NCBI GenBank assembly: GCA_023053545.1
Contig: JAKZAN010000009.1
Coordinates: 1-64,000 of the forward strand
Direction: 5' to 3'
Length of the DNA stretch: 64,000 nucleotides
From: Lepidurus packardi
Lineage: Eukaryota; Arthropoda; Branchiopoda; Notostraca; Triopsidae
Made by a program: the position numbers and the translations under genes. The notes beneath the pieces were generated by a model. The model saw only the letters and a list, made by a program, of their open reading frames with translations, did no database searches and had not been told where the DNA came from. This document shows, in pieces, positions 40,671-52,444 of this stretch (position 1 is its first letter; every line of letters starts with the position of its first letter).

Positions 40671-41051
40671 TTATTTATTCGTAATATCTTTTTCGCACCC
40701 AGGTCCAGGACGCACCTGACAATCAAACGCAAAAGCTGGCTTACAGATCTTGGTTTTAATAAAGATGTCTGCATGCAGATAAAGACAGCGTCCAGTTTCG
40801 TAAGACATGAACCTTATGGCACGATGCGTATAGTAACAGTTAAATAAGAAATCGCGACATCTAATATCATCGCAATGGATATCACAATATTCTCGATTAG
40901 GTCCCACTTGCATGTAAAAGTTAAAGTAACAGCCAGGTTGGTGTTTATATTCGCGCACACCGCTAATTTTTGTTATGTAGCCTATTACTAAAGGCATTTT
41001 ATCATGTATGTTAAATACAAGCGAAGTAGAGCTGAAAGCTGATTTTTCCAA
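40671..41051 (-). CDS. Unrecognised 126-aa ORF, possible small beta-barrel protein
   Basis: An intact ORF with alternating hydrophobic strands (LVIGYITKISGV, CYFNFYMQVG, AIRFMSYETGRCLYLHADIF) and eleven cysteines. The strand pattern would suit an OB-fold, but no sequence family comes to mind. If the start were the internal Met near residue 19 (MPLVIGYITK), the protein would be about 108 residues. It is convergent with the split ORF ending at 40388, and both may belong to one compact mobile or viral-type element whose ends I cannot define. Confidence 0.45.
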   Translation of the reverse strand: MEKSAFSSTSLVFNIHDKMPLVIGYITKISGVREYKHQPGCYFNFYMQVGPNREYCDIHCDDIRCRDFLFNCYYTHRAIRFMSYETGRCLYLHADIFIKTKICKPAFAFDCQVRPGPGCEKDITNK

Positions 41052-41113
41052 CAGACCGTCTGCCTCTTTTATACGTTTAGAGTAAAGTCAAACACCAATC
41101 GTAAGCTAGCGGG

Positions 41114-42481
41114 TTTGTAATGTATGCCACACCCAACGCGCAACTTCCACACATTGAAACCTTACCCAAGTAGCACATCTTGGTCGAAACGACGGCTTTT
41201 TTTTGACCGTTTGACGTCGAAAGCAACGTTTGTGCAACGTTTATGCGACATCCAATTGACCAGCGCTACGAACGTCGACAGGTGACGATACGTTAACGTC
41301 CACACGGGACGATACGTGAACGTCCACACGGGACGATACGTGAACGTCCACACGGGACGATATTTCGGCGTCTACGTGAGACGTTTTATTTACATTGAGA
41401 AGTGACATTATATGACGTTAACTTTTTGCCAAACTAACAACGTTCAAGAACGACAGCTTGCAGACGTCTATATACGATGGTTTAGCTTCGTCTACACGAA
41501 ACGTAAGAGCAACCCGATCTGCATCGTTATACTGCAGCTTCTCCGTTCTAATAATATGCGACGTTATCGTAATTTTAAATGAAATAAAATACTCTTTTTG
41601 AATATATTAATTTTCATTTTTTTTATTATATTTGTCATAAAACTATTTTTTCAGATTTTTTTTTTTCTTTTTTTTACCAATATAACATGCTATATCATGA
41701 AGACATAAAAAAATCAAGGCAAAGATAAAGGCTGTTTTTGAATCAAAACTATTTCTATTATTTTGTCATTCAAGTGCATTTTTGTGCAGTTTGTAATGTA
41801 TGCCACACCCAACGCGCAACTTCCACACATTGAAACCTTACCCAAGTAGCACATCTTGGTCGAAACGACGGCTTTTTTTTACCGTTTGACGTCGAAAGCA
41901 ACGTTTGTGCAACGTTTATGCGACATCCAATTGACCAGCGCTACGAACGTCGACAGGTGACGATACGTTAACGTCCACACGGGACGATACGTGAACGTCC
42001 ACACGGGACGATACGTGAACGTCCACACGGGACGATACGTGAACGTCCACACGGGACGATATTTCGGCGTCTACGTGAGACGTTTAATTTACATTGAGAA
42101 GTGACATTATATGACGTTAACTTTTTGCCAAACTAACAACGTTCAAGAACGACAGCTTGCAGACGTCTATATACGATGGTTTAGCTTCGTCTACACGAAA
42201 CGTAAGAGCAACCCGATCTGCATCGTTATACTGCAGCTTCTCCGTTCTAATAATATGCGACGTTATCGTAATTTTAAATGAAATAAAATACTCTTTTTGA
42301 ATATATTAATTTTCATTTTTTTTATTATATTTGTCATAAAACTATTTTTTCAGAATTTTTTTTTTCTTTTTTTTACCAATATAACATGCTATATCATGAA
42401 GACATAAAAAAATCAAGGCAAAGATAAAGGCTGTTTTTGAATCAAAACTATTTCTATTATTTTGTCATTCAAGTGCATTTT
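41114..42481 (+). repeat. 676-bp tandem duplication containing a 22-bp minisatellite
   Basis: Two nearly identical copies start at 41114 and 41790. Each contains GGACGATACGTGAACGTCCACAC repeats, with one unit more in the second copy. The remainder is AT-rich and non-coding. A GTCTACAC/ACGTTT pattern recurs throughout the unit. Identity is high enough that the duplication must be recent. Confidence 0.9.
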
Positions 42482-42745
42482 TTTAAACAAATATAACATG
42501 ATAAACATGAAGACATAAAAAAAGACATAAAACAACACTAAAACATAAAACAACAACATAAATCGCCTGAGCTTTCAATAAAAAAAAAGAAAAAAAAAAG
42601 AAAAAAAAAAACATAAAACAAAAATAACATAAAACAACAGACATAAAAATATAGACAATATACAAATTATAAATACAGACAATTATAAAAATACAACAGA
42701 CATAAAGAACAAACAACAGAAAATAAAAAAAAAAAAAATTATTCG
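42482..42745. repeat. A-rich low-complexity tract
   Basis: Runs of A and repeats of ACATAAAACAACA type. The minus-strand ORF predictable here is low-complexity Phe/Ile/Tyr and not a gene. Confidence 0.8.
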
Positions 42746-42781
42746 GAGTCCGACGAGAGCCTGGCCTTATTGAACGACCCC

Positions 42782-45700
42782 TTAAGCCTTTGTGGAGCAT
42801 GCTTTAAGAAAGCAATTGTCTCGACTTTGAATATATGTTTCTCCAGTTCTACGAACCGGCACGTAAGGCCTCCTGTATTGGAAAGAAAATTGGACAGTTA
42901 TTTTTAGGACTCTGTAATTATTTAATATTATTAACCAAAAAGACTTACGTCGGACGACTTTAATTAGGATTGAAGTCTGAATTCCGGTTTTGATCGTTTT
43001 TGCGTCCTTTGTGTTGCGACCTGCCCAATTATAGTACTTCCATACCGCGTCCGTTGCGGTACACGTCCACGCATTTTTAATGGCATCTTTTACATTGCCT
43101 CCTCCAATATTTTTAATAAAAGAAACCTAAAAATCAGATTACTTCATATTCAACATCAGATAGTAAGTTATTACGAATTTTTTTTTTGAAGTCTTCATCT
43201 TCTAGTTTGATTTCTAAAGCTTTCAGATCATCAACTGATCCACAAGGGGAGTGTTCGAATAACTCCCCTTGGTCTGGGTTTTTAGTTGCAGTGATTCGGT
43301 TCACTGCTTTCGTTAACTGACTGAGTTGATGTAATACGCCATTCATGACAGTCGTTAACTTCCTTATTTGCAGTGACGGCGGAACGAGTGTTTCTCAGGG
43401 GGGGCAGTGGCCATTACTGTTGAAACCCTTATCATTATTTCCATTATTTCCTTATCAATTTCCATTTTTGAGAACACGTTTCATACCCGATTTAAAGCTT
43501 TTTTCCAAGTTATCCTGAAACACATTTTAATTTATTTTGCTGCTCCAAATGTACGTCGTCTCTCTGGATTCCTGTCAACAAACTCACGCATAATGTCACA
43601 CCTTTTTAGCTGCAAAGTTTCAGCTAAGTAAACATTGAGTAACATAAGATGTGTCAAACGAGCAGCAGACATTGTGGATCGTAGGTAAGTTTTTATTCGT
43701 CGAAGTGTGGAGAATGAACGTTCTGCTGATGCGGCAGATGTTGGAACTGTGAGGATAAGCTCGATTAGCTTCACAACCTCGGACAGCATGCGAAGAACGG
43801 TGGGGGATTCAGTGCGAAGCTTCTCAACGATTGCGCTCACACTATTCTCAGCGGTAAGCGCATTGAGGCATCGCAACTGCGCAGACAACTGAGGCACATC
43901 GAAATCACTTGCGTGGTCTCCCAAACACTCCTGAATCTGTGAAGTGGCCTCATGGGATGTCCTGTAATCAGGTTTTGTAAGGATTTTCTCAAAGAGTGCC
44001 ACTCTGAAATGGATATGTCAGTAGGTCATCAATAGGTCTCATATTCATACCTTTTCAATCCTGGTTGATCAAAGCGCCTTTTCACTGTTGCTATCAGCAC
44101 GTCCACAGCCTCATAGTAGATTTTGGAACTACTTGACTTGGCATCCAGTTGTACTGTAATGAGCAAAAAAAAGTTTACATGGCCAAACCACAGAAGTCTA
44201 ATTAAGCCTCTCGAGACTGATTAAGTTTCATTAGGCGTTGAAAGTTCTACAAACCAATCAGTTACGAGGTGAAGCCGCGAGATTTAAAATTGGGATGTAT
44301 ATTTAGTGGAAAGCTAGAAGTATTGCGCTTGGCTACCTCGTGGCTGATTGATTATTCTTTCGGTTTGCGTAACCTAACGTTGATTGCACAGAGAAACCGC
44401 TTAGATTAAGATCTGTCTTTGTAATCAACTTGCTGCCTTTTAAATGGTGCAATGTTAAATATGTGAAAATTCTTGAATGCGGAGTTCTTGGAATTGTTCT
44501 GAAAATTCATACGTTCGCATACAGGAACGCAAATCACTTAATGCAATTATTCAGAACAATAGCCTAATACCAATTTTAAACTTTATATTAAGGAAAATCC
44601 AAGTTCCTAAACCGAGTTTTTAGCAGATACAGCACTCCGAATTGGGTTCTGAAGAGCATTTATTTTACACATAGGCTACCAACAAGTTTTACAGAGAAAA
44701 CTGCATATCTTGTTTAAACAAACATTTTTATGCGTCGTAACTAGTATTTTGTTATGCCACCATTGTTTTCTACGCACGCTTGGGGCCTCCGTGGCATGGA
44801 GTCAACCAGCTTAAGCCAGAAATCACTATCGTCAGCGAGTTCCTCCCACACTCGGTTTGCCTCCTCAAATAACATGTCTGCGTTTCTGACATTGGAATGT
44901 CTAAAGAAATTCTATTATTTCATCTTCAAAATACTGACAATGATGTTACTCAATTTTCTTTTTGAGCATGCCCCAAACGTGCTCAATAGGGTTAAAGTCT
45001 GGCGACCTCGGTGGGTGGGGGAGAAGTCGCACCCCTTGTTGATTCAGCCAGTTTTTTACAATCCTCGCTGTATGGAGCGGCGAGTTATCTTGTTGGAATA
45101 CAAGCGCTTCTCCTAAAAGCGTGCGCATAATAGGTATTTCGCTTTCCAGGATTTCGCGGTATTTTTCTCCGTTGAAACCCTTCGGAAGTCTTATGAGCGT
45201 GCTTAACCCGGTCATTGCGGAAAACCACGCGAAAACAGAAACGGAATATCGACCACTTCGTCCATTTTCTCTAACCACGTCTTCTTTAAACCGCTGATTT
45301 TTCTGACAAACAGAAAATTTAGTTTCAAAGCTATACAGCTCAGAGTTTAACTTTACCTCTCTATAAACACGAATCGGGCCATATGGTTCAGACGAAATGG
45401 TGCTTTCGTCCGAAAAGACTACAGCTGTCCAGAAATCCATATTGACATTTAGAAAGTTCTCGCAAAATCTCAGTCTTGCTTCTTTATGCCTATCGGATAG
45501 TAGAAACTTGCGAGCTGGCCTTCTAGAATTTAAGCCAACCTCGCTCAACACACGGTAACCTGTGAATCTCGAAGCAGTAACACTGGCCATACTGATAATT
45601 TTTGTCATGTCACGCGCCGGATTGGATACACTTGCTGCGATAATGTTAATTTTCTCGTCGTCGCTTAAAATAGGTGGGCGACCCGATCCTACCTAATTAA

Positions 45701-48700
45701 TATACATAATAAGTTACAAATATTTTCTGCAATATTTCGACATACTTTCCGGTCTAACTTTCCCTCGTTCCAATACCGCTTCAGCCATTTGTATACAGTT
45801 ACTCGGCTCCAATTAACGGTTCTTGATATTTCTGTAACAGACATTCCTGTCAAACTCAAACCAACTATGACACCTTTCTGCTCTTTGCTGAGCTGAGGCA
45901 TTTTTAGAAATGAAACTCAGGCGAGCAAACAGTGGGAAAAGTATTGGATCCGCAATAGAGCTTATAATTAGCAACTTTCCCTGCTCAATTCGCCAGTTTT
46001 AGTTTATATTAAAAAACATGCGTTTTCAAACTTCGCGGACTTCCTTTCACTTCAAACTATTGGTTTGTAGTCCTTTCTACGTTAATGAAACTTAATCATC
46101 CTCGAGAGGCCTGCTTAGACTTCTGTGGTTTCCTGTGTAAACTTTTTTTTGCTCATTACAGTACACTGGGTTGATGTTCCTCGTTGCACTCAAATCGTCT
46201 TGGGCGGTAGATTGGTCTGCCAGATGGTTTAGGATCACGGATAGTCATACTTTTGAGGCTTGCAGCAAACTTTTACGATTCCGTGAACATTCTTTCGAAC
46301 GCCGAATCACTTCTGAGATTTTGCAAAATTTCAATGAGAAGGGCAGAACCACGTAGGGCGTCACTTGCAGTGATTCTTGGATTTTGCAGCTCCTTTGCAA
46401 ATTTCTCGCAAGGTCCAAAAAGTGCTATGCAGAGATGGAAAGCAAACACACTTTCAAACTTTTGCAGGTATTTGGCATATCCTTGTAGCTGAATGCGGGC
46501 GTCAGAGCGGCTGTCTCCAGCAGCACAAATTTCAACAATACTGTTGTAGACGGCTTCATAATTTTCAATGAACCGGACCAAGGCCTTGTGCCTCACAGTC
46601 CAGCGCGTTGGGCAGATTGACATCAACTTGCGCGGGGCTAACTTTCCATTAGTCTCGCCTTCCGCATCGATAACATATTTAATAAAAGTGTATTGCCGCT
46701 TGTTGGTGTTGAAACTGTTTGCTATTACTCGAACAGCTGTCAGGGCATCGGAGATTGCAATCACCTACAAAACAAAATTTCCATAGAGATGACAACAACA
46801 AATACATATGTGCAGAAGGATGAATCCCACTCAACATCTGATACTCACTTGTTTTGCTTCCTCAACCAATGCCAGGTCTAAACTGTGGTTACAACAGTGA
46901 ATATAAAGAGCCAAAGGTTGAAGTTCACTTATTCTGGTGCAGCACCCTGTAAGTCTACCTTTCATATTAGCTGCGCCGTCGTAGCATTGCACTCGGAGCT
47001 TGTTCAAAACTAAGTTTAGACGAGTAAAAACGTCCTGTAAAATGGTGGATAAAGTGCCCGCTGTTGAATCTGGTGCCTCATACAGTCCAACGAAAACTTC
47101 GTGCGTTTGCATCGCCACGTCTACATAGCGAATGCATATGCTGAACTGTTCTTTTCCACTGATATCAGTGGTTCCGTCAGCAATAACTGCAAAGAAATTG
47201 GCTTTCTGAATTGCTTGAACTTGTTCCCGTTGTACCATATGCGCCATTATTTCAAGAAGCTCATTTTGAATATCATGGCTGAGGTAATTACCACGTCGCT
47301 GAAGCCAGTCTTTCAGTTCCTTAGACTCCAAGGCTTTTTCTTCAAGGAAAGCTCGAAGATTTCCATCGCTGTCAAGGAGACCGCGAGTAGCCAGTCCCTG
47401 GCGTGCCAAAGAGCGCAAAGTACCAATTACCTCCATATACGCTACGTAGTGTTTCCTTTGTTGATGAGCCATTGCGGAAGCCATTTTTGCATTGATTGGT
47501 TCACATTGCAAATTGAGATTCTTTTCAACGCATCGTCGGTGAATTTCAGATTGGCTGTGGGTCCTGAACTTTTCAATTCCCTTTTTCCAATTGGAAAACC
47601 CGGTGAAGAACACCTTTTCTTTTACATCCTCCATAGAGATTAATCCTTTTTTCAAGCTGCAACAACATGTGAAGCAGTACACCTTGTCCTGAACTTTGTC
47701 ATAGTGCAAAAACGGGAAATCCTTGAACCAGGCTTCATTGAAACGGCGCCCATCAGTGGCGGGATACTTGTACTGCAGGGGCTGGCATGGGAATGTGTCC
47801 AGTGGCAACTGTAGTGAGCAAGGGGCTTTTTGAGGAACCGTGTCTTCTTTCTGAAAACATAAACATGATACGAATATTCTATTCCTATGGCCATGAGATA
47901 TATAATAGCCCAACTGAATAAAATAAATTTTGAACAGGTTGAACCATTCTGTTACATTACATACCGGAAAATTTGTTAAATCCACAACCCTCTCTGAGCC
48001 ATCTGAGCCAGTATATTGATCAATGGATTGACTTGAAGATGCTGAAGATTCCGGTAGCGGTAATGTTGTTTTTGTGGGCAGCGGTGAGTCGGAAGTTATT
48101 CTGCTAAAATAGCTAAGGAGATTCGGTCGTGGGCGTTTTCCAGGAGGTGGAAGCATGCTATGCAATTCCAAAGTGTTAGAAACATACAAAGGACACAATA
48201 GACTAAAGAGATTTGAGTCTTCTGTTGATTCCTGTATCGCACAACGCACACTCAAGCAGACACACACACACACACTCACATACTGCGTAGCAAGTAGAGC
48301 TACCATCTCACGCGGATAAAATTTAAAGACTACATAGGAAATTTTTAAGGACACACAATAATTCCATTAATTATGCATACTTACTTAGTCAAGACACCTC
48401 CTAAGTATGGTAACTGAAGACTGTGGAGAGCCGTACAATGTCTCAGAGCAGCCAGCAACACACAAATGATTACACACGAGTGCGTATAGTATACGCACGT
48501 ATTCATTACACACGTATACGCCGTATACTTGCGTCGTCACTAGCGACTTACCATTAGCCAATAGGAAATGACAGTTGCATTCCCCTTCAGCATCGTGTGT
48601 TTGACTTTGACGGCTATAGCCGTTGTCCACGGCCCGCTATGCCGAACGGCTAGCCATTTTTAAACAGAACTTGAAACTGCATGCGGCCGGCATGTATTAT

Positions 48701-49597
48701 TGATGGTTTAGTCCTTTTATTCTGACGAAATGTCTACAAATTTAGCAGCAACTCCCATTTAAGGACATATTTAAGGACAAACACCCTTAAGGACGGGCAT
48801 ACCAAATTTAAGTACTGTCCTTATCATTTAAGGACGGATGGTAACCCTAGTAGCAAGGAAAGAGCAGTCATCATGAGGGTTGGGGGCAGGTTGTCTCACA
48901 TAAATATATAAGCCAATCCTGTGGTTGGATAATAGTCAAACTGCAGTTGGTTTTAAAGCCCGCTGCAAGCTTCTCCTTCTGTCCATCTGACTGGGTCACC
49001 GGGGCTCTATAAGGAGTGGTACGAGTGTGTGTGTACGAGTGAGTGTGCACATGGAAAGGATTAGGGAGTTGTGCTGCAGATGTGTAGTGACTGCATGAGT
49101 AAGGTGAGGTGAGGAGATTTTTTTGTCAGAAGATCCCAGCCCCCTGAGCGAGGAGAGAAAAGTTGAACATTTACCAATATTTTAGAGTGCTGGGCCAAGG
49201 TCCTTGTGCTGAGCTGCTGACATGTGTTGATGTGCAATTTTAAGCACTTTTCCAGGGGGGGCAAAATCATACCTTTGCCCCCCTGGAAAATTTTAGGGGG
49301 GGGCAGCTGCCCCCCCAGTTCCGCCGTCGCTGCTTATTTGATCTAAAAAATCAAAGAAGATTAGCAAAGAACATGTGTATTATTATTATTATACGTTACC
49401 TTGCGAGGGACTCTCCCGGTTATTGCCCTGTTGCAATTGTACTGCATCGCTGCAGTAGGAGAGGCAACCAATTGGCTGCTGCTGGCCTGGATTACTGGTA
49501 TAAAAGAAATGTTAGTTATATTAGATGTTACAAGGAACGTCTTACCCTCTGTTATGTCGCGTTCTGGAGACGGTTCTCGGTTCGGCACTGTAGACAT
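42782..49597 (-). CDS. DUF4806-type gene, five exons, third exon split by a hAT element
   Basis: Minus-strand exons can be threaded: 49597-49546 (MSTVPNREPSPERD), 49486-49400, then an exon from 49342 that is cut by the hAT and resumes at 43362-43143, then 43126-42959, and 42872-42782 ending in a stop. Donors GTAAGACG, GTAACGTA and GTAAGTCT and acceptors CTTTGATTTTTTAG and TTCCAATACAG support them. Coding phases agree across these junctions. Residues such as LEIKLEDEDFKKKIRNNL and IGGGNVKDAIKNAW, then YYNWAGRNTKDAKTIK and RPYVPVRRTG, match the DUF4806 domain of arthropod proteins of unknown function. A 16-nt GT..AG segment at 43142-43127 breaks the frame unless removed. Whether this is a host gene or cargo of a mobile element is unclear. 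With the hAT inside an exon this copy is probably not expressed as protein. Confidence 0.7.
44154..46161 (-). mobile_element. Tc1-like transposon, 2008 bp, with long inverted repeats
   Basis: The ends CTGTAATGAGCAAAAAAAAG and CTTTTTTTTGCTCATTACAG are perfect inverted repeats that continue, imperfectly, for about 90 bp. The TA duplication lies at 44152-44153 and 46162-46163. It contains one spliced transposase gene. It is the youngest layer of a three-deep nest (Tc1 in hAT in DUF4806 gene). Confidence 0.93.
44946..45901 (-). CDS. Tc1/mariner-like transposase (DD34E), 300 aa, one intron, apparently intact
   Basis: Exon 1 is 45901-45746 and exon 2 is 45692-44946, with a 53-nt intron (GTATGTCG...TTAATTAG) at 45745-45693. 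The splice keeps the frame and restores the linker GSGRPPILSDDEK. The N terminus is a helix-turn-helix for terminal-repeat binding (MPQLSKEQKGVIVGLSLTG, then SRTVNWSRVTVYKWLKRY). The catalytic triad is Asp147 (VVFSDEST), Asp254 (FQQDNSPLHTA) and Glu289 (PDFNPIEHVWG), with 34 residues between the last two, as in Tc1-type enzymes. The enzyme performs cut-and-paste transposition at TA. The length is slightly short for the family but no motif is missing, so activity is plausible. Confidence 0.88.
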
Positions 49598-49599
49598 CG

Positions 49600-49605
<6 letters not shown>

Positions 49606-49637
<32 letters not shown>
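49606..49637 (+). repeat. Poly-A tract, about 32 bp
   Basis: Uninterrupted A run just upstream (in minus orientation) of the DUF4806 start codon. On the minus strand it is a poly-T that could serve as a polypyrimidine tract for an upstream splice acceptor (TCTACAG). Confidence 0.9.
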
Positions 49638-49638
<1 letters not shown>

Positions 49639-49679
49639 ATACACATTCAACTTTAATCTGGTTATTTATTTTCATTTTA

Positions 49680-51607
<1,928 letters not shown>

Positions 51608-51685
51608 TTTCCTATTCGAGCGACTGTACTGAACAAAGAATATATCATACTGAGGAAGACTTCTTTAAAATAGGAAACATTTTTT

Positions 51686-52348
51686 TTATTTCCTAACGGT
51701 TTTTACAGGCTGGTGCACTCTTTCATATACAATAGGTTCACCTTTCATGTTGAAAATATCTGACATAAGACGATGAGTGTCAGGAGTGTTGGGATCGAAG
51801 GAGAGCATCAAATAAGAGTAAGGTTCTTCACAGGCATGCTCGTACGCATCCATAAAATATCTCAGTTTACCAGGGAACATTTGAGCTCCAATAGCTCGAA
51901 TTTGAGTAACATCTCGAGCAGTTTTCATTAGAAACATGTGGGAGCAATTAAGAGAGATGGTGCGAAGGTTGCTATAAAACGGGTTTTGTGTAATCATGAT
52001 GACGGAGATATTGGCATGGTGGGAATGTTTGGTAAAGATGTTCTCCAATGCTTTTGATTTACCATCTATAGTTTCCATCAGATCGTCCAGAATGAGTAAA
52101 CTGTTGGCTGGTAAAGTTTCTTTAATATCATTTTCGTCAAACCCGGCTTGAAAAGTAATATTGTCCAACTCCGACTGGAGTTGTGCAAAAAGCGGTTGCC
52201 ACGCTCCATAACAATAGCGTATACGTTCAGGACAGGGAGTGAACATTGATGATAGTTGTCGAAGCAGCTGGGCTACCACCTCGCTTTTACCCGATTGTGA
52301 AGGACCAGCAATGAGGATGCGCACTGGATGTCTAAACAACGCCTCCAT
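51686..52348 (-). CDS. Polinton packaging ATPase (FtsK/HerA superfamily)
   Basis: A 220-residue P-loop ATPase of the type that pumps DNA into capsids in Polintons, adintoviruses and related large DNA viruses. Walker A is GPSQSGKS (residues 15-22), Walker B is LLILDD (84-89), and a sensor-like VIMITQNPF lies near 117-125, with the arginine-rich end RIRAIGAQMFPGKLRYFMDAY beyond. The length is usual for the family. It is divergently arranged with the polymerase gene. It appears intact, with the start at 52348 giving a normal short N terminus. The family assignment is firm; whether the element is mobile or makes particles cannot be told. Confidence 0.85.
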   Translation of the reverse strand: MEALFRHPVRILIAGPSQSGKSEVVAQLLRQLSSMFTPCPERIRYCYGAWQPLFAQLQSELDNITFQAGFDENDIKETLPANSLLILDDLMETIDGKSKALENIFTKHSHHANISVIMITQNPFYSNLRTISLNCSHMFLMKTARDVTQIRAIGAQMFPGKLRYFMDAYEHACEEPYSYLMLSFDPNTPDTHRLMSDIFNMKGEPIVYERVHQPVKTVRK

Positions 52349-52444
52349 ACTAACAAATGAGTTCCTCCTCTTCTAGTTCCGAGTCTTTAAGCACTAACAC
52401 ACCATGAAAATCGTGCTCAGTAGCCCTCGAGACAGCGTTTGACA
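52349..52444. promoter_or_regulatory. Divergent intergenic region between ATPase and polymerase
   Basis: Only 96 bp separate the two start codons, so promoters for both genes must lie here or overlap the coding sequences. No TATA box is obvious. Confidence 0.4.

Larger units (their letters stand above)
43532..48156 (-). pseudogene. ZMYM1-like hAT transposase, five coding segments, broken by the Tc1-like element
   Basis: Exons are 48156-47965 (MLPPPGKRPRPNLLSYF), 47850-46849, 46764-46164 continued at 44153-44051, and 44003-43532. Introns have good sites (GTATGTAA, GTGAGTAT, GTATGAAT donors). The second exon holds the TTF-type zinc-finger region (WFKDFPFLHYDKVQDKVYCF). After it come the DUF4371 RNase H-like core with IADGTTDISG and CYDGAANMKG, then HCCNHSLDLAL. 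The last exon holds the hAT dimerisation region (TSAASAERSFSTLRRIKTYL). The Tc1-like element lies in a coding TA of the third exon, so the protein is cut there. Apart from that insertion I see no stop, so it was intact until recently. Confidence 0.88.
43371..49332 (-). mobile_element. ZMYM1-type hAT transposon, 5962 bp including a Tc1-like insertion
   Basis: Termini CAGTGACGGCGGAAC and GTTCCGCCGTCGCTG match at all but one position. A perfect 8-bp duplication CTTATTTG lies at 43363-43370 and 49333-49340. Subterminal G/C-rich palindromes (for example GCCCCCCTGG near 49280) are typical of this hAT group. It encodes a TTF-finger/DUF4371 transposase on the minus strand. From 48157 to 49332 there is only non-coding 5' sequence. 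Confidence 0.93.

Noticed and set aside
36146..41051. A second Polinton in the middle of the window
   Set aside because: No polymerase, integrase, ATPase, protease or capsid motif was found in the ORFs there.
42483..42800. 105-aa Phe/Val/Tyr-rich ORF on the minus strand
   Set aside because: It is a low-complexity translation of an A-rich tract; only its first residues overlap the real last DUF4806 exon, in another frame.
45689..45901. A free-standing 70-aa HTH protein
   Set aside because: Its last 18 codons are intron; splicing at GTATGTCG joins the HTH to the catalytic exon of the Tc1-like transposase.
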